Under the pieces are notes generated by a model. The model was not told where the DNA came from, ran no database searches, and was given only the letters and a program-made list of their open reading frames with translations. The translations under genes were made by a program, and so were the position numbers. From Belliella baltica DSM 15883 (GTDB lineage: Bacteria > Bacteroidota > Bacteroidia > Cytophagales > Cyclobacteriaceae): a stretch of 64,000 bases of DNA. Positions 1 to 9,261 of this stretch are shown here, one piece after another. The DNA is taken from assembly GCF_000265405.1 (NCBI RefSeq), contig NC_018010.1:3741501-3805500 (forward strand), read 5' to 3'. Each line of letters opens with the position of its first letter. Position 1 is the stretch's first letter.

Positions 1-210
1 GCTTTCGAAACAGCAGGTAGAGGTTTTGGATTCACTTATAATAAGGTTCTATTTTTTTTAAGGATTGATAATATTTTTTATGACGAAGTATTGCAAATAG
101 AGCGGTTCAAAACTCACAGAGAAGTGGATTATTCAGATCATTATCCAGTTTCTGCTACATTTTCTTGGGAAAAACCCTTGAGAAAAGTAAGTCTTGAAGA
201 GCTTGATTAA
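1..210 (+). CDS. Endonuclease/exonuclease/phosphatase family protein, C-terminal fragment
   Basis: The window opens inside this gene; only the last 69 codons are present, ending in TAA. Near the end is the sequence SDHYPVSATFSW. An S-D-H-x-P motif followed by a beta strand closes the catalytic core of the DNase I-like endonuclease/exonuclease/phosphatase fold, where the Asp-His pair is catalytic. The substrate (nucleic acid, phosphoinositide or other phosphodiester) cannot be told from this fragment. Family assignment rests on this motif and the preceding strand pattern. Confidence 0.7.
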   Translation, partial: AFETAGRGFGFTYNKVLFFLRIDNIFYDEVLQIERFKTHREVDYSDHYPVSATFSWEKPLRKVSLEELD

Positions 211-330
211 CATTTTTATAGATAATCAATCTATCTAGTAGGTTTTGCTCTCTTAAAAAATTTCATCGGTATATCAGAATAAGGTGCAAATTGAATTTGA
301 CTATACCTAAAAATTGTTATATAATGGATT

Positions 331-903
331 ATGAAGTTAAATGACAAAAAATATATACAAAACAGTATTCCAAATGAATTAAAAAATGTAATTATCAAAG
401 CACTTGACTTTTACCCTGATTTAGTAGATGTGAGTATAGAATTCAAACTCAGCGAAAACATCCGAAAATCAGTGATGCAAGCGCAACCGAAGTTCAAAAC
501 TATGTTGGGCTCCAGAAAAAAAAGAGCTTACATTATAAAAATCAGTAGATTTTTTTCTCTCAAAGGAAAAGTCACTCCTATTCACGAGTTGCCAGAAGAT
601 GTTTTAGTCGGTTGGATTGGTCATGAACTCGGACATGTCATGGACTATCTTCAAAGAAGTAACTGGTCGATGTTAGTTTTTGGAATTGGATATTTAACCT
701 CGCGAAGTTTCATTATCTCAGCAGAGCGATCCGCTGACACCTACGCTGTCAATCATGGTCTTGGTAAATATATTTTGAAAACAAAACAGTTTATCCTTCA
801 TGAAGCAGGAATGTCGGATGCCTATATTGAGAAAATCAACAAACTCTATCTACCACCAGAAGAAATCATGCATTTAATGGAAAACATTCCAATTGAAAAT
901 TAA
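331..903 (+). CDS. M48-like zinc metallopeptidase
   Basis: A 190-residue protein with a zinc-protease motif HELGH at residues 98-102, followed about 30 residues later by AERSAD (131-136), whose Glu or Asp fits the third zinc ligand of M48/gluzincin peptidases. A hydrophobic stretch at about 114-130 lies between the two motifs, as in membrane-associated M48 enzymes. It lacks a signal peptide and the multi-spanning N-terminus of HtpX or Ste24, so it is a short, soluble or peripherally bound form. It stands alone between unrelated genes. The peptidase class is clear from the motif; the substrate is unknown. Confidence 0.7.
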   Translation: MKLNDKKYIQNSIPNELKNVIIKALDFYPDLVDVSIEFKLSENIRKSVMQAQPKFKTMLGSRKKRAYIIKISRFFSLKGKVTPIHELPEDVLVGWIGHELGHVMDYLQRSNWSMLVFGIGYLTSRSFIISAERSADTYAVNHGLGKYILKTKQFILHEAGMSDAYIEKINKLYLPPEEIMHLMENIPIEN

Positions 904-985
904 GATCTTATTAGTTCCCTTCCATTCAAAAGGCTTAAATGATTGGTGATAAGTAAAAAATATTTATAGATTTTAAAATTCTGAC

Positions 986-2512
986 TTATCCATTTTTTGA
1001 AACATAATTTTCCCAATCTTTAAAATCTTTTCCCTTCATGACCCTTGGGATTTTAACTTGCCCACCTTTTTGTTTTGTTTCCTCGGTCCATTTTCTGAAT
1101 AATTCATCTGTAATAAGCTTCACCTCTACCCGCTTCAATGCTTTATTCCTAGCAACTTTATAGTTTTTGTTATTTTCCTTCAAAATTTTATCCAAGCGCT
1201 CTGCAATTTCCTTTTCATCGAGCTTTTTCTTAGCATCTAAACCTAAATACCATTTGTGTGAGTAATCATTTTCCTCTAATACTGCTGACACCGTAAATTC
1301 TTTGATTTGGCAATCAAACTCCTCACTTAACCTTTCCATAACTTTATTCATTTGATTGACCGACAACTGAGAACCGACCACATTAAGAAAATGCTTTGTT
1401 CTTCCAGTAATCTTAATTTCAGCTTTTTCTTTATTGGTAAAAGCAATAGTGTCCCCAATCATGTATCGCCAAGCTCCAGACACAGTGCTAATCACCAAAA
1501 CATAATCTATACCTTCTTCTACATCTTCAATTTTAATTGATTTTGCATTCTGATTGATACTTCCATCCTCTTCCATGTTTTCTGGTATGAAGGGAATAAA
1601 CTCGAAATAGATACCATTATTTGTCATCAATGCCATAGCGTCAGTTTCTTTTCTGATTTGCGTAGCTATATAACCTTCAGAAGCTAAATAAGTATCAATA
1701 ATGACGATTTCTCTTCCACATAATTTTTCAAATGATTTCCTATATGGTTCAAAAGCTACACCACCTGAAGTGTATACTTGAAAATTTGGCCAGATATCAT
1801 GAATAGTTTCTACATCATGAAACTCAATAACCTTTTTGAGCATGAGCTCAATCCATGATGGAATTCCCGAAATAGCACCAATATCCCAATTTACGGATTC
1901 TTTAGCCAGCTCTTCTACTCTTAGATCCCAATCATCAATTGATGAAATCTCTTTACCGGGCCTGTAAAACCCCTCAAACCAAAAAGGAATTTGACTTGCG
2001 CTGATTCCACTAATTTCTCCCTCAAAGTGTCCGTTTACTTCTTTGAGGTTAGTACTACTTCCAAACATTAGAATTTCTTTCTCAAAAAATTCAGCAGGAA
2101 GATCAAAATCTGCTATCCCTTTAATCTGCTGCATCCCTCCCCGGCGAATAGACTGCATCATATCTTCTGTAACTGGAATATGCTTTTTGGTGCTTGTAGT
2201 TCCGCTGGAAACTGCAAAAAACTTCACTTTTCCAGGCCAAGTAATATCTTGACCGCCATCGATGACTTTCTGCCACCACTTTTCTTTCAATTGATCATAA
2301 TCATGAAATGGAACTTCATTGGCGAAACCTTCTCTTATATTCTTTGATTTACGGATTTGCTCAAATTGATAATATTTTCCAAAAGCTGTGTCTTTTGCCC
2401 TTGAAAGCAATTCTTCCAAAACTTTTTCTTGTGCTTCTTGAGGATTGGTATTAGAAAAAATTTTATCTAATGTCTCTACTGATTTTTTAATAATCTCTCC
2501 TATAATAGCCAT
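986..2512 (-). CDS. GH3 family acyl-acid-amido synthetase-like protein
   Basis: A protein of about 508 residues of the GH3 family, an ANL-type adenylating fold best known from plant hormone-amino acid conjugating enzymes and common in Bacteroidota with unknown substrate. The adenylate-forming motif SSGTTSTKKH lies at residues 102-111, and YLASEG in the middle fits the acceptor-side motif. The frame is open to 2641, but a longer start would lie inside the terminator hairpin of the upstream symporter gene (2645-2689). The ATG at 2512 (MAIIGEIIKK) gives the usual family length. It follows the symporter on the same strand but should have its own promoter, which I could not locate. Adenylation is family knowledge; the bacterial substrate is not known. 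Confidence 0.85.
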   Translation of the reverse strand: MAIIGEIIKKSVETLDKIFSNTNPQEAQEKVLEELLSRAKDTAFGKYYQFEQIRKSKNIREGFANEVPFHDYDQLKEKWWQKVIDGGQDITWPGKVKFFAVSSGTTSTKKHIPVTEDMMQSIRRGGMQQIKGIADFDLPAEFFEKEILMFGSSTNLKEVNGHFEGEISGISASQIPFWFEGFYRPGKEISSIDDWDLRVEELAKESVNWDIGAISGIPSWIELMLKKVIEFHDVETIHDIWPNFQVYTSGGVAFEPYRKSFEKLCGREIVIIDTYLASEGYIATQIRKETDAMALMTNNGIYFEFIPFIPENMEEDGSINQNAKSIKIEDVEEGIDYVLVISTVSGAWRYMIGDTIAFTNKEKAEIKITGRTKHFLNVVGSQLSVNQMNKVMERLSEEFDCQIKEFTVSAVLEENDYSHKWYLGLDAKKKLDEKEIAERLDKILKENNKNYKVARNKALKRVEVKLITDELFRKWTEETKQKGGQVKIPRVMKGKDFKDWENYVSKNG

Positions 2513-2644
2513 TTTGTTCGATTTAAGTGTTCTTGAAAATGTATTAAAAAAGTCCCTTCCAGAAAGCAAGTTCACCTTTAAAAATGTAAGACCAGAAGGA
2601 TTTCTTAATATATGAAAAGGAACAATATCCTTGCCACACAAGAA

Positions 2645-2689
2645 AAAAAGCTCAACAACTCCACTTTTTCTAGAATTGTTGAGCTTTTT
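2645..2689 (-). terminator. Rho-independent terminator of the symporter gene
   Basis: AAAAAGCTCAACAA (2645-2658) pairs perfectly with TTGTTGAGCTTTTT (2676-2689). On the minus strand the stem is followed by a T run. It lies just downstream of the symporter stop and upstream of the GH3 start, so the two genes are separate transcription units. Confidence 0.8.
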
Positions 2690-2725
2690 CTGACATAGAA
2701 ATACTCGATGAATTTAATTTTGATT

Positions 2726-4369
2726 CTACCAGAATACAATATAAAGTGCTGCCGTAATCAAAGTAATGATAAACGCTCCAATCTTGAAGCCTGAACTAGT
2801 TTTGAAAATATCACCGCTGATATCAATGCTGTTTGGATGATCTTTTCCTTTTCCTTCTACCAAACTGATGATCACCATCAAAGTAGCTAACACCAAGAAA
2901 ACCACACCCATTCTATCTAGGAAAGGTAGATTTGGCCAAACTACTTTTAAAACAATAGAAAGTGGAATACTTAAAGCTGCGCCGGTTAGTGCTGCATTGG
3001 AAGTTGTTTTTTTCCAGAAGACACCAAAGAAGAAAATCGCAAATACACCTGGGCTAATGAAACCAGTATATTCCTGAATAAACTGGAATGCTTGATCCAA
3101 TTGCCCCAATGCAGGAGCTACAATCGCAGCGATAATAAACGCAACTGCTGCTGTGATCCTACCAACTCTTACTTGCTTAGCTTCAGAAGCATCTCTACCA
3201 AAATATTTCTTATAAATATCCATGGTGAAGATGGTAGATGTACTATTTGCCATTGATGCCAAAGAAGAAACAATCGCAGCAGTCAGGGCAGCAAAAGCCA
3301 AACCTTTCAACCCCGTAGGAAGCAATTGCAATAAAGTAGGATAAGCTCTATCAGATTTGATTATTCCTGTTACAGGATCTTTCATAGATTCAACAAAACT
3401 TGTATCGATACCATTATTTACAATAACCAAAGCTGCAATTCCTGGAATTACAACAATTAAAGGCATCAAAAGCTTCAAGAAGCCTGCGAAAATCATCCCT
3501 TTTTGGGCTTCATCTAAACTTTTTGCAGCTAGCGCTCTTTGCGTTATATATTGGTTGAATCCCCAATAACTCAAATTGGTAATCCACATCCCTCCTACCA
3601 AAACACTTATACCTGGTAGATCTAAATAAGCATCTCTGACGCCACCCTTACCATCAGGAATCATCATTTCTCCTTTTGAAAGAATCATAGAAAAATGTCC
3701 TGGAACTTCTTGTCTCAACAAGCCCAAACCATCCCATGCACTTCCACTTCCTACCATCGTCAAGGCGATGTACGTTGTAGCCAAGCCGCCTGCAATTAGG
3801 AAAAATACTTGAACAACATCAGTCCAAGCTACTGCTTTAAGACCACCGTAAATGGAATAAATCATCGCAAATAAAGCCAAACCTATGATGGCATAGGTCA
3901 TAGGAACATCAAGAATGGTATTCAAACTCAATGCGCCCAAATAGAGCACTGATGTCAGATTGACAAATACATATAAAGCGAGCCAGAAAATAGCCATTGT
4001 AGTTCTTACTCTAGTATCATATCGGTCAAGTAAGAATCCCGGCATGGTGTAGATACCTTTTTTGATATAAACAGGCAAGAAAAAAATCGCAACTACCAAA
4101 AGTGTAATTGCAGCCATCCATTCATATGTAGAAATGGCTAGTCCTAAGGCAAATCCTGAACCAGACATTCCTATAAACTGCTCTGCAGAAATATTGGATG
4201 CAATCAAAGAAGCACCTACGGCCCACCATGGTAAGGCTTTGGATGCTAGAAAATAATCTTGAGAATTTTTGACATGGCCTTTTTTCTCACGAGAGACAAA
4301 AAGACCCATTCCAATGATGAGGCAACAATAGCCAATGAATACAATGAGATCTAAAGGTTCTAATAACAT
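2726..4369 (-). CDS. Sodium:solute symporter (SSS family, SGLT-like)
   Basis: A 547-residue inner-membrane protein with about 14 hydrophobic segments, beginning with a membrane helix. It is of the usual length for SSS-family Na+/sugar (vSglT-like) carriers. Residues around 55-75 (GASLIASNISAEQFIGMSG) match the unwound TM1 region that binds sodium and substrate, and GGLKAVAWTDVVQV matches the conserved SSS segment around TM5-6. It uses the sodium gradient to import a solute, probably a sugar or similar compound; the substrate is inferred only from resemblance to SGLT members. It is monocistronic, with a promoter at 4415-4422 and a terminator at 2645-2689. Confidence 0.9.
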   Translation of the reverse strand: MLLEPLDLIVFIGYCCLIIGMGLFVSREKKGHVKNSQDYFLASKALPWWAVGASLIASNISAEQFIGMSGSGFALGLAISTYEWMAAITLLVVAIFFLPVYIKKGIYTMPGFLLDRYDTRVRTTMAIFWLALYVFVNLTSVLYLGALSLNTILDVPMTYAIIGLALFAMIYSIYGGLKAVAWTDVVQVFFLIAGGLATTYIALTMVGSGSAWDGLGLLRQEVPGHFSMILSKGEMMIPDGKGGVRDAYLDLPGISVLVGGMWITNLSYWGFNQYITQRALAAKSLDEAQKGMIFAGFLKLLMPLIVVIPGIAALVIVNNGIDTSFVESMKDPVTGIIKSDRAYPTLLQLLPTGLKGLAFAALTAAIVSSLASMANSTSTIFTMDIYKKYFGRDASEAKQVRVGRITAAVAFIIAAIVAPALGQLDQAFQFIQEYTGFISPGVFAIFFFGVFWKKTTSNAALTGAALSIPLSIVLKVVWPNLPFLDRMGVVFLVLATLMVIISLVEGKGKDHPNSIDISGDIFKTSSGFKIGAFIITLITAALYIVFW

Positions 4370-4414
4370 AGGTTGAGGTTGATTATATGGGGTTTAAATT
4401 TGGTTTGTGAGTTT

Positions 4415-4422
4415 CAAATATA
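4415..4422 (-). promoter_or_regulatory. Candidate promoter -7 box (TATATTTG) for the symporter
   Basis: On the minus strand this reads TATATTTG, an exact match to the Bacteroidota TAnnTTTG element. It implies a leader of about 40 nucleotides before the ATG at 4369. No good TTTG element is seen at the usual distance upstream. Confidence 0.45.
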
Positions 4423-4684
4423 AGTTTTTCAATTTAGGAATGAATATTTTATTAGATTTTGTAGCACGAAATTATTTTAAAGCAAAGAATTCATTCAAAT
4501 TACTCCTCAAATTTTCTCTATTCTGATTTTTAGAATCATTTACAAGAACCATTATAAATTCACAATTAGTCTAATTTAATTTCATTAATACTGTTTAATC
4601 ATATTTGCCTATTTGTCCATTAATTATCAGTTGGTCAACTAATTTTCATTACTACAGCTTTGAAAACCATTTTTACATTCATAT

Positions 4685-4714
4685 TTGATGAAAAAAAATA
4701 TTTTTTTTCATCAA
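4685..4714. repeat. Perfect 30-bp AT-rich palindrome
   Basis: TTGATG, eight A and a T are followed at once by the exact reverse complement, with no loop. In single-stranded form it would fold completely. It lies about 125 bases upstream of the PAS-sensor start. It could be a cruciform, a terminator remnant or a dimeric regulator site. Confidence 0.6.
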
Positions 4715-4837
4715 GCTCAAGATCATATTATCAGAAATTAATAATTCTTATATTTCAGCTGTTTAATCACCAAGCCCCACCCACGCACGCACTTCATAAA
4801 GATGAAAGAAAAGTCCAAATTTCACCCAATTTAGATT

Positions 4838-6784
4838 GTGGAAAATCGCGTTGTAAATAAGAAAATAGAAGAAAAAAGACTGCAAAATCTTTACTCTTAC
4901 AAAATTCTTAATACCAAAGCAAATTTGGATTATGATCAAATTACTACTTTGGCCTCTCAAATATGTGGTACAAATGTGGCTATGATCAATTTTATAGATG
5001 AAAAAGTTCAATGGACAAAATCAGCGGTCGGTATCAAAAAGCAAATTATCGATAGAAATCAGTCATTTTGTAATCAAACGATCAAAAATCAAGATAGACC
5101 ATTGATAATTGAAGACCTTACTAATGATGATCAGTTCAGAGAAAACTCATTTGTCGCCAATGAACCTCATTTAAGATTTTATGCAGGTCATCCAATTTTA
5201 TCAAAAGAAGGATTTGCATTAGGTACTATTTGCGTACTTGATTTTAAACCATTAAAATTATCAAATCAACAAATAGAATCTTTGAGAATTCTTGCTCTTC
5301 AAGTTAAAAATCTCTTAACATTAAGCTCTTCTAATGAAAAACTTAAATCCACTTCCAATCGATTAAAAGAAAAATCAAGGCAACTTAAAAAATTTTTTGA
5401 AGCTAATGTTGATCTCTTCTGTATAAGTAATCAAGAGCTCGAAGTAATTTCACTCAACCAATCTTGGGAGCACACATTAGGTTTTTCAAGCAAAGAAATC
5501 AAACGAAGGGGATTAAAGTTTTTCATTCATCCAGAGGATTTAAAAAGAAGCTTAGAAAAAGCTGATACGCTATCACAAAATCTTCCGATTCTTAATTTCA
5601 CCAACAGATACTTATGTAGCGATGGAACCTATAAAACACTCGAATGGAGGTCCTACTTAGAAGACAGCTTGATCTACTCATCTGCACGGGACATCACCGA
5701 AAAAATTGAGATAAGCAAAAAGATAGAAGCTCAAAAATTATATACAGAATCCATTTTAGCTGCGCTACCTGATTTATTATTTATAGTCGACAAAAATGGA
5801 ATCTATTTAAATTTTACTTCTAATAATGTTGACGATCTATTACTCAAACCTGAAGAATTCATCGGTAAAAATGCCAAAGATATTCTTCCTTCTGAACTTG
5901 GATTAGAATTTATCAAAACCATTCATGAAACTATTTCTAAAAATGAATCTAAGTCAATGAAATATGACTTATTCTTAAAAGGTAAATTTCAAAATTTTGA
6001 GGCTAGATTTTCTCCCTTTGAGTCAGATAAAGTAATTGTAATAATTAGAAATATTTCACTTGAAAAACAAATTCAAGATCAACTCATAAGAACTAAAAAC
6101 CTTTTAGAAATAGCAGGGAAAATATCCAAAACTGGAGGATGGGAAATTGATTTCGTTACCAATGAAGTTATATGGTCCCAAATGGCTCGTCAGATTATGG
6201 AAATCGACGAGGATTATATTCCTTCTCTAGAAAATGGAATTTCTTTTTATAAACAAGGAAGTAAAGAAAAAATCATTAGTGCTTTCAAAGAAGCTGTTGA
6301 GCAAAATAGAGCATATGATCTGGAACTTGAGATTTTAACTGCTTTGGGTAATACGAAATGGGTAAGAACACAAGGCCAACCTATATTTGAGAATGGGAAG
6401 TGCACTTATATCTACGGAACTTTTCAAGATATTACGGAAAGATATTTACAAGAAAAGTCCATAAAAGAAAGTGAAGAAGATTATAAAAAACTTTTCGAAA
6501 ATATGGCTCAAGGCGTGGTCTATCAAAAATCTGATGGCACGATTATAAGGGCGAATTCGGCTGCTGAAAAAATTCTAGGCTTGACATTTGATCAAATGAT
6601 TGGAAGGACTTCAGTCGACCCTAGGTGGCATTCAATTCACGAAGATGGAACTAGTTTCCCAGGGGATCAACACCCTGCAATGATAACTTTGAGAACTGGA
6701 GAACCAATCAAAAACAAAGTTATGGGGGGTATTTCACCCTCTAAAAAACAAACATTTATGGATCTCAATCGACACCATCCCTGA
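4838..6784 (+). CDS. GAF/multi-PAS sensor protein, N-terminal part of a frameshifted gene
   Basis: 648 codons from a GTG start (MENRVVNKK). Residues about 15-160 are a GAF domain. After a short coiled coil come PAS modules at about 180-290, 300-400, 410-530 and 540-640, with PAC-type ends such as GTFQDITERY. The reading frame is lost at a run of six G (6724-6729). The protein then reads 18 foreign residues to a stop at 6784, while the expected PAS sequence continues in the next frame. With five G the gene would run unbroken to 7469 (about 876 residues). No transmembrane segment is seen, so it should be a cytoplasmic sensor of redox, gas or small-molecule signals; the ligand is unknown. Confidence 0.8.
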   Translation: MENRVVNKKIEEKRLQNLYSYKILNTKANLDYDQITTLASQICGTNVAMINFIDEKVQWTKSAVGIKKQIIDRNQSFCNQTIKNQDRPLIIEDLTNDDQFRENSFVANEPHLRFYAGHPILSKEGFALGTICVLDFKPLKLSNQQIESLRILALQVKNLLTLSSSNEKLKSTSNRLKEKSRQLKKFFEANVDLFCISNQELEVISLNQSWEHTLGFSSKEIKRRGLKFFIHPEDLKRSLEKADTLSQNLPILNFTNRYLCSDGTYKTLEWRSYLEDSLIYSSARDITEKIEISKKIEAQKLYTESILAALPDLLFIVDKNGIYLNFTSNNVDDLLLKPEEFIGKNAKDILPSELGLEFIKTIHETISKNESKSMKYDLFLKGKFQNFEARFSPFESDKVIVIIRNISLEKQIQDQLIRTKNLLEIAGKISKTGGWEIDFVTNEVIWSQMARQIMEIDEDYIPSLENGISFYKQGSKEKIISAFKEAVEQNRAYDLELEILTALGNTKWVRTQGQPIFENGKCTYIYGTFQDITERYLQEKSIKESEEDYKKLFENMAQGVVYQKSDGTIIRANSAAEKILGLTFDQMIGRTSVDPRWHSIHEDGTSFPGDQHPAMITLRTGEPIKNKVMGGISPSKKQTFMDLNRHHP

Positions 6785-7469
6785 ATTTGAAGACGGAAAT
6801 ACCAAACCATACAGAGTCTTAGCAACCTTTAAAGACATTACGGCTGAACGACAGATTCAAAATGAAATTTTAGAGAGTAAAGCAACACTACAAGCAATTA
6901 TAGAAAGCTCTAAGGAAAGTATCTGGTCATTAGATACCAATTTGAAAGTAATATTTTGTAATCAAAAAGTGGCAGATCAGTTTAATCGGGCCTTTGGAAA
7001 AAAACTGGGAGAGGGAATGTCTATGTTAGAAATGATCCCAGAAAAATTCAAAGAACTTTGGGAAGTTAGATATAAAAAAGCTTTAAATGGAGAGTCCATT
7101 GTATTTACAGAGGAAATAGAAATTGAAAATGAAAATTTCCTTTTTGAATCCTCGATACAACCTGTCTTTGTAAACAATAAAATTATTGGAATTGCAGTGT
7201 TTAGTAAAGATGTAACAGAGACCACTTTACACATCAAAACTATCGAAAAACAAAATAAGACTTTGAAGGAAATTGCGTGGATGCAATCTCATAAAGTTAG
7301 GGCTCCTTTAGCAAGGTTAATGGGTTTGGTAATGTTGCTTGAAGAAGATGATCAATTTGATATACCCGTGTTAGAAGTCCGAAAAGAAATCTTAAACTCT
7401 TCACTTGAGCTTGATAGTATCATTAGAGAAATCTCATCAAAAACCCATCAACTCGAAAAATTAGATTAA
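6726..7469 (+). pseudogene. C-terminal part of the frameshifted PAS sensor: last PAS plus histidine-kinase-like helix pair
   Basis: Continues the PAS protein in the shifted frame: VFHPLKNKHLWISIDTIPEF completes the interrupted PAS domain, a fifth PAS follows (from about 6890), then a helical end with SHKVRAPLARLMGLV. That resembles the phospho-acceptor H-box of histidine kinases (SHELRTPL). The protein stops about 45 residues later and has no HATPase_c domain, so even the repaired gene could not autophosphorylate alone. An internal ATG at 6942 could start a separate 175-residue product. Whether the frameshift is real, phase-variable or a sequencing error cannot be told here. Confidence 0.7.
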
Positions 7470-7546
7470 GGATTGACTTAAGAACTGTCAAAAGTCACTT
7501 TTTAATCTTAATAAAATATTTACATTGAGGCATTAAAAAAAATAAA

Positions 7547-9217
7547 ATGACTCTATCTGACCAAGAAATAGCAAGAGCTTCTACCATGCTACCAATTATG
7601 GAGATCGCTAGAAAACTTCAAATTAATGAAGAGGATTTACGACCATATGGAAAATATATTGCAAAACTCCCTCTCCGACTTATTGATTCAGAGAAAATAA
7701 AGGGTAAAAAGCTTATTTTAGTTACTGCAATCACACCAACAGTTGCTGGAGAAGGAAAAACCACAGCAAGTATCGGGCTTTGTGAAGGCCTAAATAAAAT
7801 TGGTGTAAAGACTGCCGCCGTCTTGAGAGAACCCTCTTTGGGGCCAGTATTTGGAATGAAAGGTGGGGCTGCAGGAGGCGGATACTCTCAAGTACTTCCT
7901 ATGGAATCAATCAACCTCCATTTTACTGGGGACTTTGCAGCAGTAGAAAAATCACACAATTTGCTTGCGGCACTTCTAGATAATCATATTCATCAAGGCA
8001 ATAGCTTAAATATAGACCCGAGAAAAATAGTTTGGAAGCGGGTAATGGATATGAATGAAAGAGCCCTTAGAGATATTGTAATTGGTCTTGGTGGTCATGC
8101 CCAAGGCGTGCCAAGAGAATCCGGTTTTGATATTACAGCTGCATCAGAAGTCATGGCTGCACTTTGCTTGGCTAATGACCTGGTAGATTTAAAAGAAAAA
8201 CTAGGTAATATTATCGTTGCTTACACCTATGACAACCAACCTGTCTATGCGCGTGAACTGAAAGCCCAAGGAGCTATGACTGCTTTACTCAAACACACGA
8301 TCATGCCAAACCTGGTACAAACGATAGAAGGAAATGCGGCTATCATCCATGGTGGGCCTTTTGCAAATATTGCACAAGGTTCCAATTCAATTATAGCTAC
8401 AAAAATGGGTTTGTCATTAGCAGATTATGTCGTGACTGAAGCAGGCTTCGCATCAGATTTAGGTGGAGAAAAATTTTTGGATCTAAAATGTCAATACGGA
8501 AGTTTAAAGCCTGATTTGGCAGTAATAGTGGCAACAATTCGCGCATTAAAAAGTCATGCTGGAATTCCGTTTGAAAAGCTTAAAGAAGAAAATGTTGAGG
8601 CAGTAAAAAGTGGTTTAGAAAATCTTGAGAAACATATTGAAAATATCAAACATTTTATGCTTTGTCCTGTAGTTGCGATCAATAAGTTTGCAACTGACTC
8701 TGAGGAAGAAATCAAAGCTGTAATGCAAAGGTGTCAAGAACTTGGGGTAAAAGTAGCACTTTCAGAAGGTTGGGAAAAGGGAGGCGAAGGGTGTATTGGC
8801 CTAGCAAAAGTAGTACAGGAAGTTGCGGAATCTGGAAGAAGCAATTTTACTCCTCTTTACAATTTTGAATGGCCAATAGAACAAAAAATAGAAACTGTAG
8901 CTAGAAAAATTTATGGAGCATCAGATGTAGAGTACAGCTTGAAGGCCAAGCAACAAATCAAACTTTTTAATAAAATTGGTCTAGACAAATTACCAATTTG
9001 TATTGCAAAAACTCAATACTCACTTTCGGATGACCCAAAGTTGATAAATAAACCAATTGGTTTTACTATAAAAATTCGGGAATTTGACATAGCTGCTGGA
9101 GCTGGATTTATCATTCCTATCGCTGGTAATATCATGAGAATGCCTGGTCTACCATCCAAACCAGCTGCCGAGAATATTGACATTGATGCAGAGGGAAACA
9201 TTACTGGATTATTTTAA
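7547..9217 (+). CDS. fhs: Formate--tetrahydrofolate ligase
   Basis: 556 residues, the usual length. This enzyme joins formate to tetrahydrofolate using ATP to give 10-formyl-THF for purine synthesis and one-carbon metabolism in the cytoplasm. The P-loop PTVAGEGKTT is at residues 64-73, followed by the conserved GAAGGGYSQVLPME and FTGDFAAVEKSHNLLAALLDN segments that shape the folate site. It ends only three bases before the IS element, which probably displaced its native terminator. Promoter not clear. Confidence 0.97.
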   Translation: MTLSDQEIARASTMLPIMEIARKLQINEEDLRPYGKYIAKLPLRLIDSEKIKGKKLILVTAITPTVAGEGKTTASIGLCEGLNKIGVKTAAVLREPSLGPVFGMKGGAAGGGYSQVLPMESINLHFTGDFAAVEKSHNLLAALLDNHIHQGNSLNIDPRKIVWKRVMDMNERALRDIVIGLGGHAQGVPRESGFDITAASEVMAALCLANDLVDLKEKLGNIIVAYTYDNQPVYARELKAQGAMTALLKHTIMPNLVQTIEGNAAIIHGGPFANIAQGSNSIIATKMGLSLADYVVTEAGFASDLGGEKFLDLKCQYGSLKPDLAVIVATIRALKSHAGIPFEKLKEENVEAVKSGLENLEKHIENIKHFMLCPVVAINKFATDSEEEIKAVMQRCQELGVKVALSEGWEKGGEGCIGLAKVVQEVAESGRSNFTPLYNFEWPIEQKIETVARKIYGASDVEYSLKAKQQIKLFNKIGLDKLPICIAKTQYSLSDDPKLINKPIGFTIKIREFDIAAGAGFIIPIAGNIMRMPGLPSKPAAENIDIDAEGNITGLF

Positions 9218-9220
9218 TAA

Positions 9221-9243
9221 AAAAAAGAGGCTGTCTCATAAGT
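9221..9243 (+). repeat. Left terminal inverted repeat of the IS
   Basis: AAAAAAGAGGCTGTCT followed by CATAAGT matches the right end at about 20 of 23 positions. The first A/G-rich bases can also pair with CTCTTTTT (9244-9251), making a terminator-like stem at the border next to fhs. Confidence 0.8.
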
Positions 9244-9261
9244 CTCTTTTTAAAAAAAATG

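Larger units (their letters stand above)
4370..4837. other. 468-bp gene-free divergent intergenic region
   Basis: Very AT-rich, between the minus-strand symporter and the plus-strand PAS sensor. It holds the symporter promoter (4415-4422), a perfect 30-bp palindrome (4685-4714), a TTAGTCTAAT word at 4566-4575 that resembles the suf leader word, and a short C-rich stretch at about 4772-4792. I see no credible coding sequence in it. Confidence 0.6.

Noticed and set aside
2513..2641. A 43-codon N-terminal extension of the GH3 protein
   Set aside because: It would start inside the upstream gene's terminator, has no family match, and the ATG at 2512 gives the normal length.
4772..4792. A short C-rich stretch in AT-rich DNA, possible G-quadruplex on the minus strand
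   Set aside because: Only two runs of three or more G are present on the minus strand, too few for a quadruplex; probably chance.
4763..5011. An 82-codon frame antisense to the start of the PAS sensor
   Set aside because: No start context, no domain, and it overlaps the conserved GAF region.
7494..7546. Possible promoter before fhs (TACATTGA)
   Set aside because: It differs from TAnnTTTG at two positions and has no upstream element, so it was not listed.
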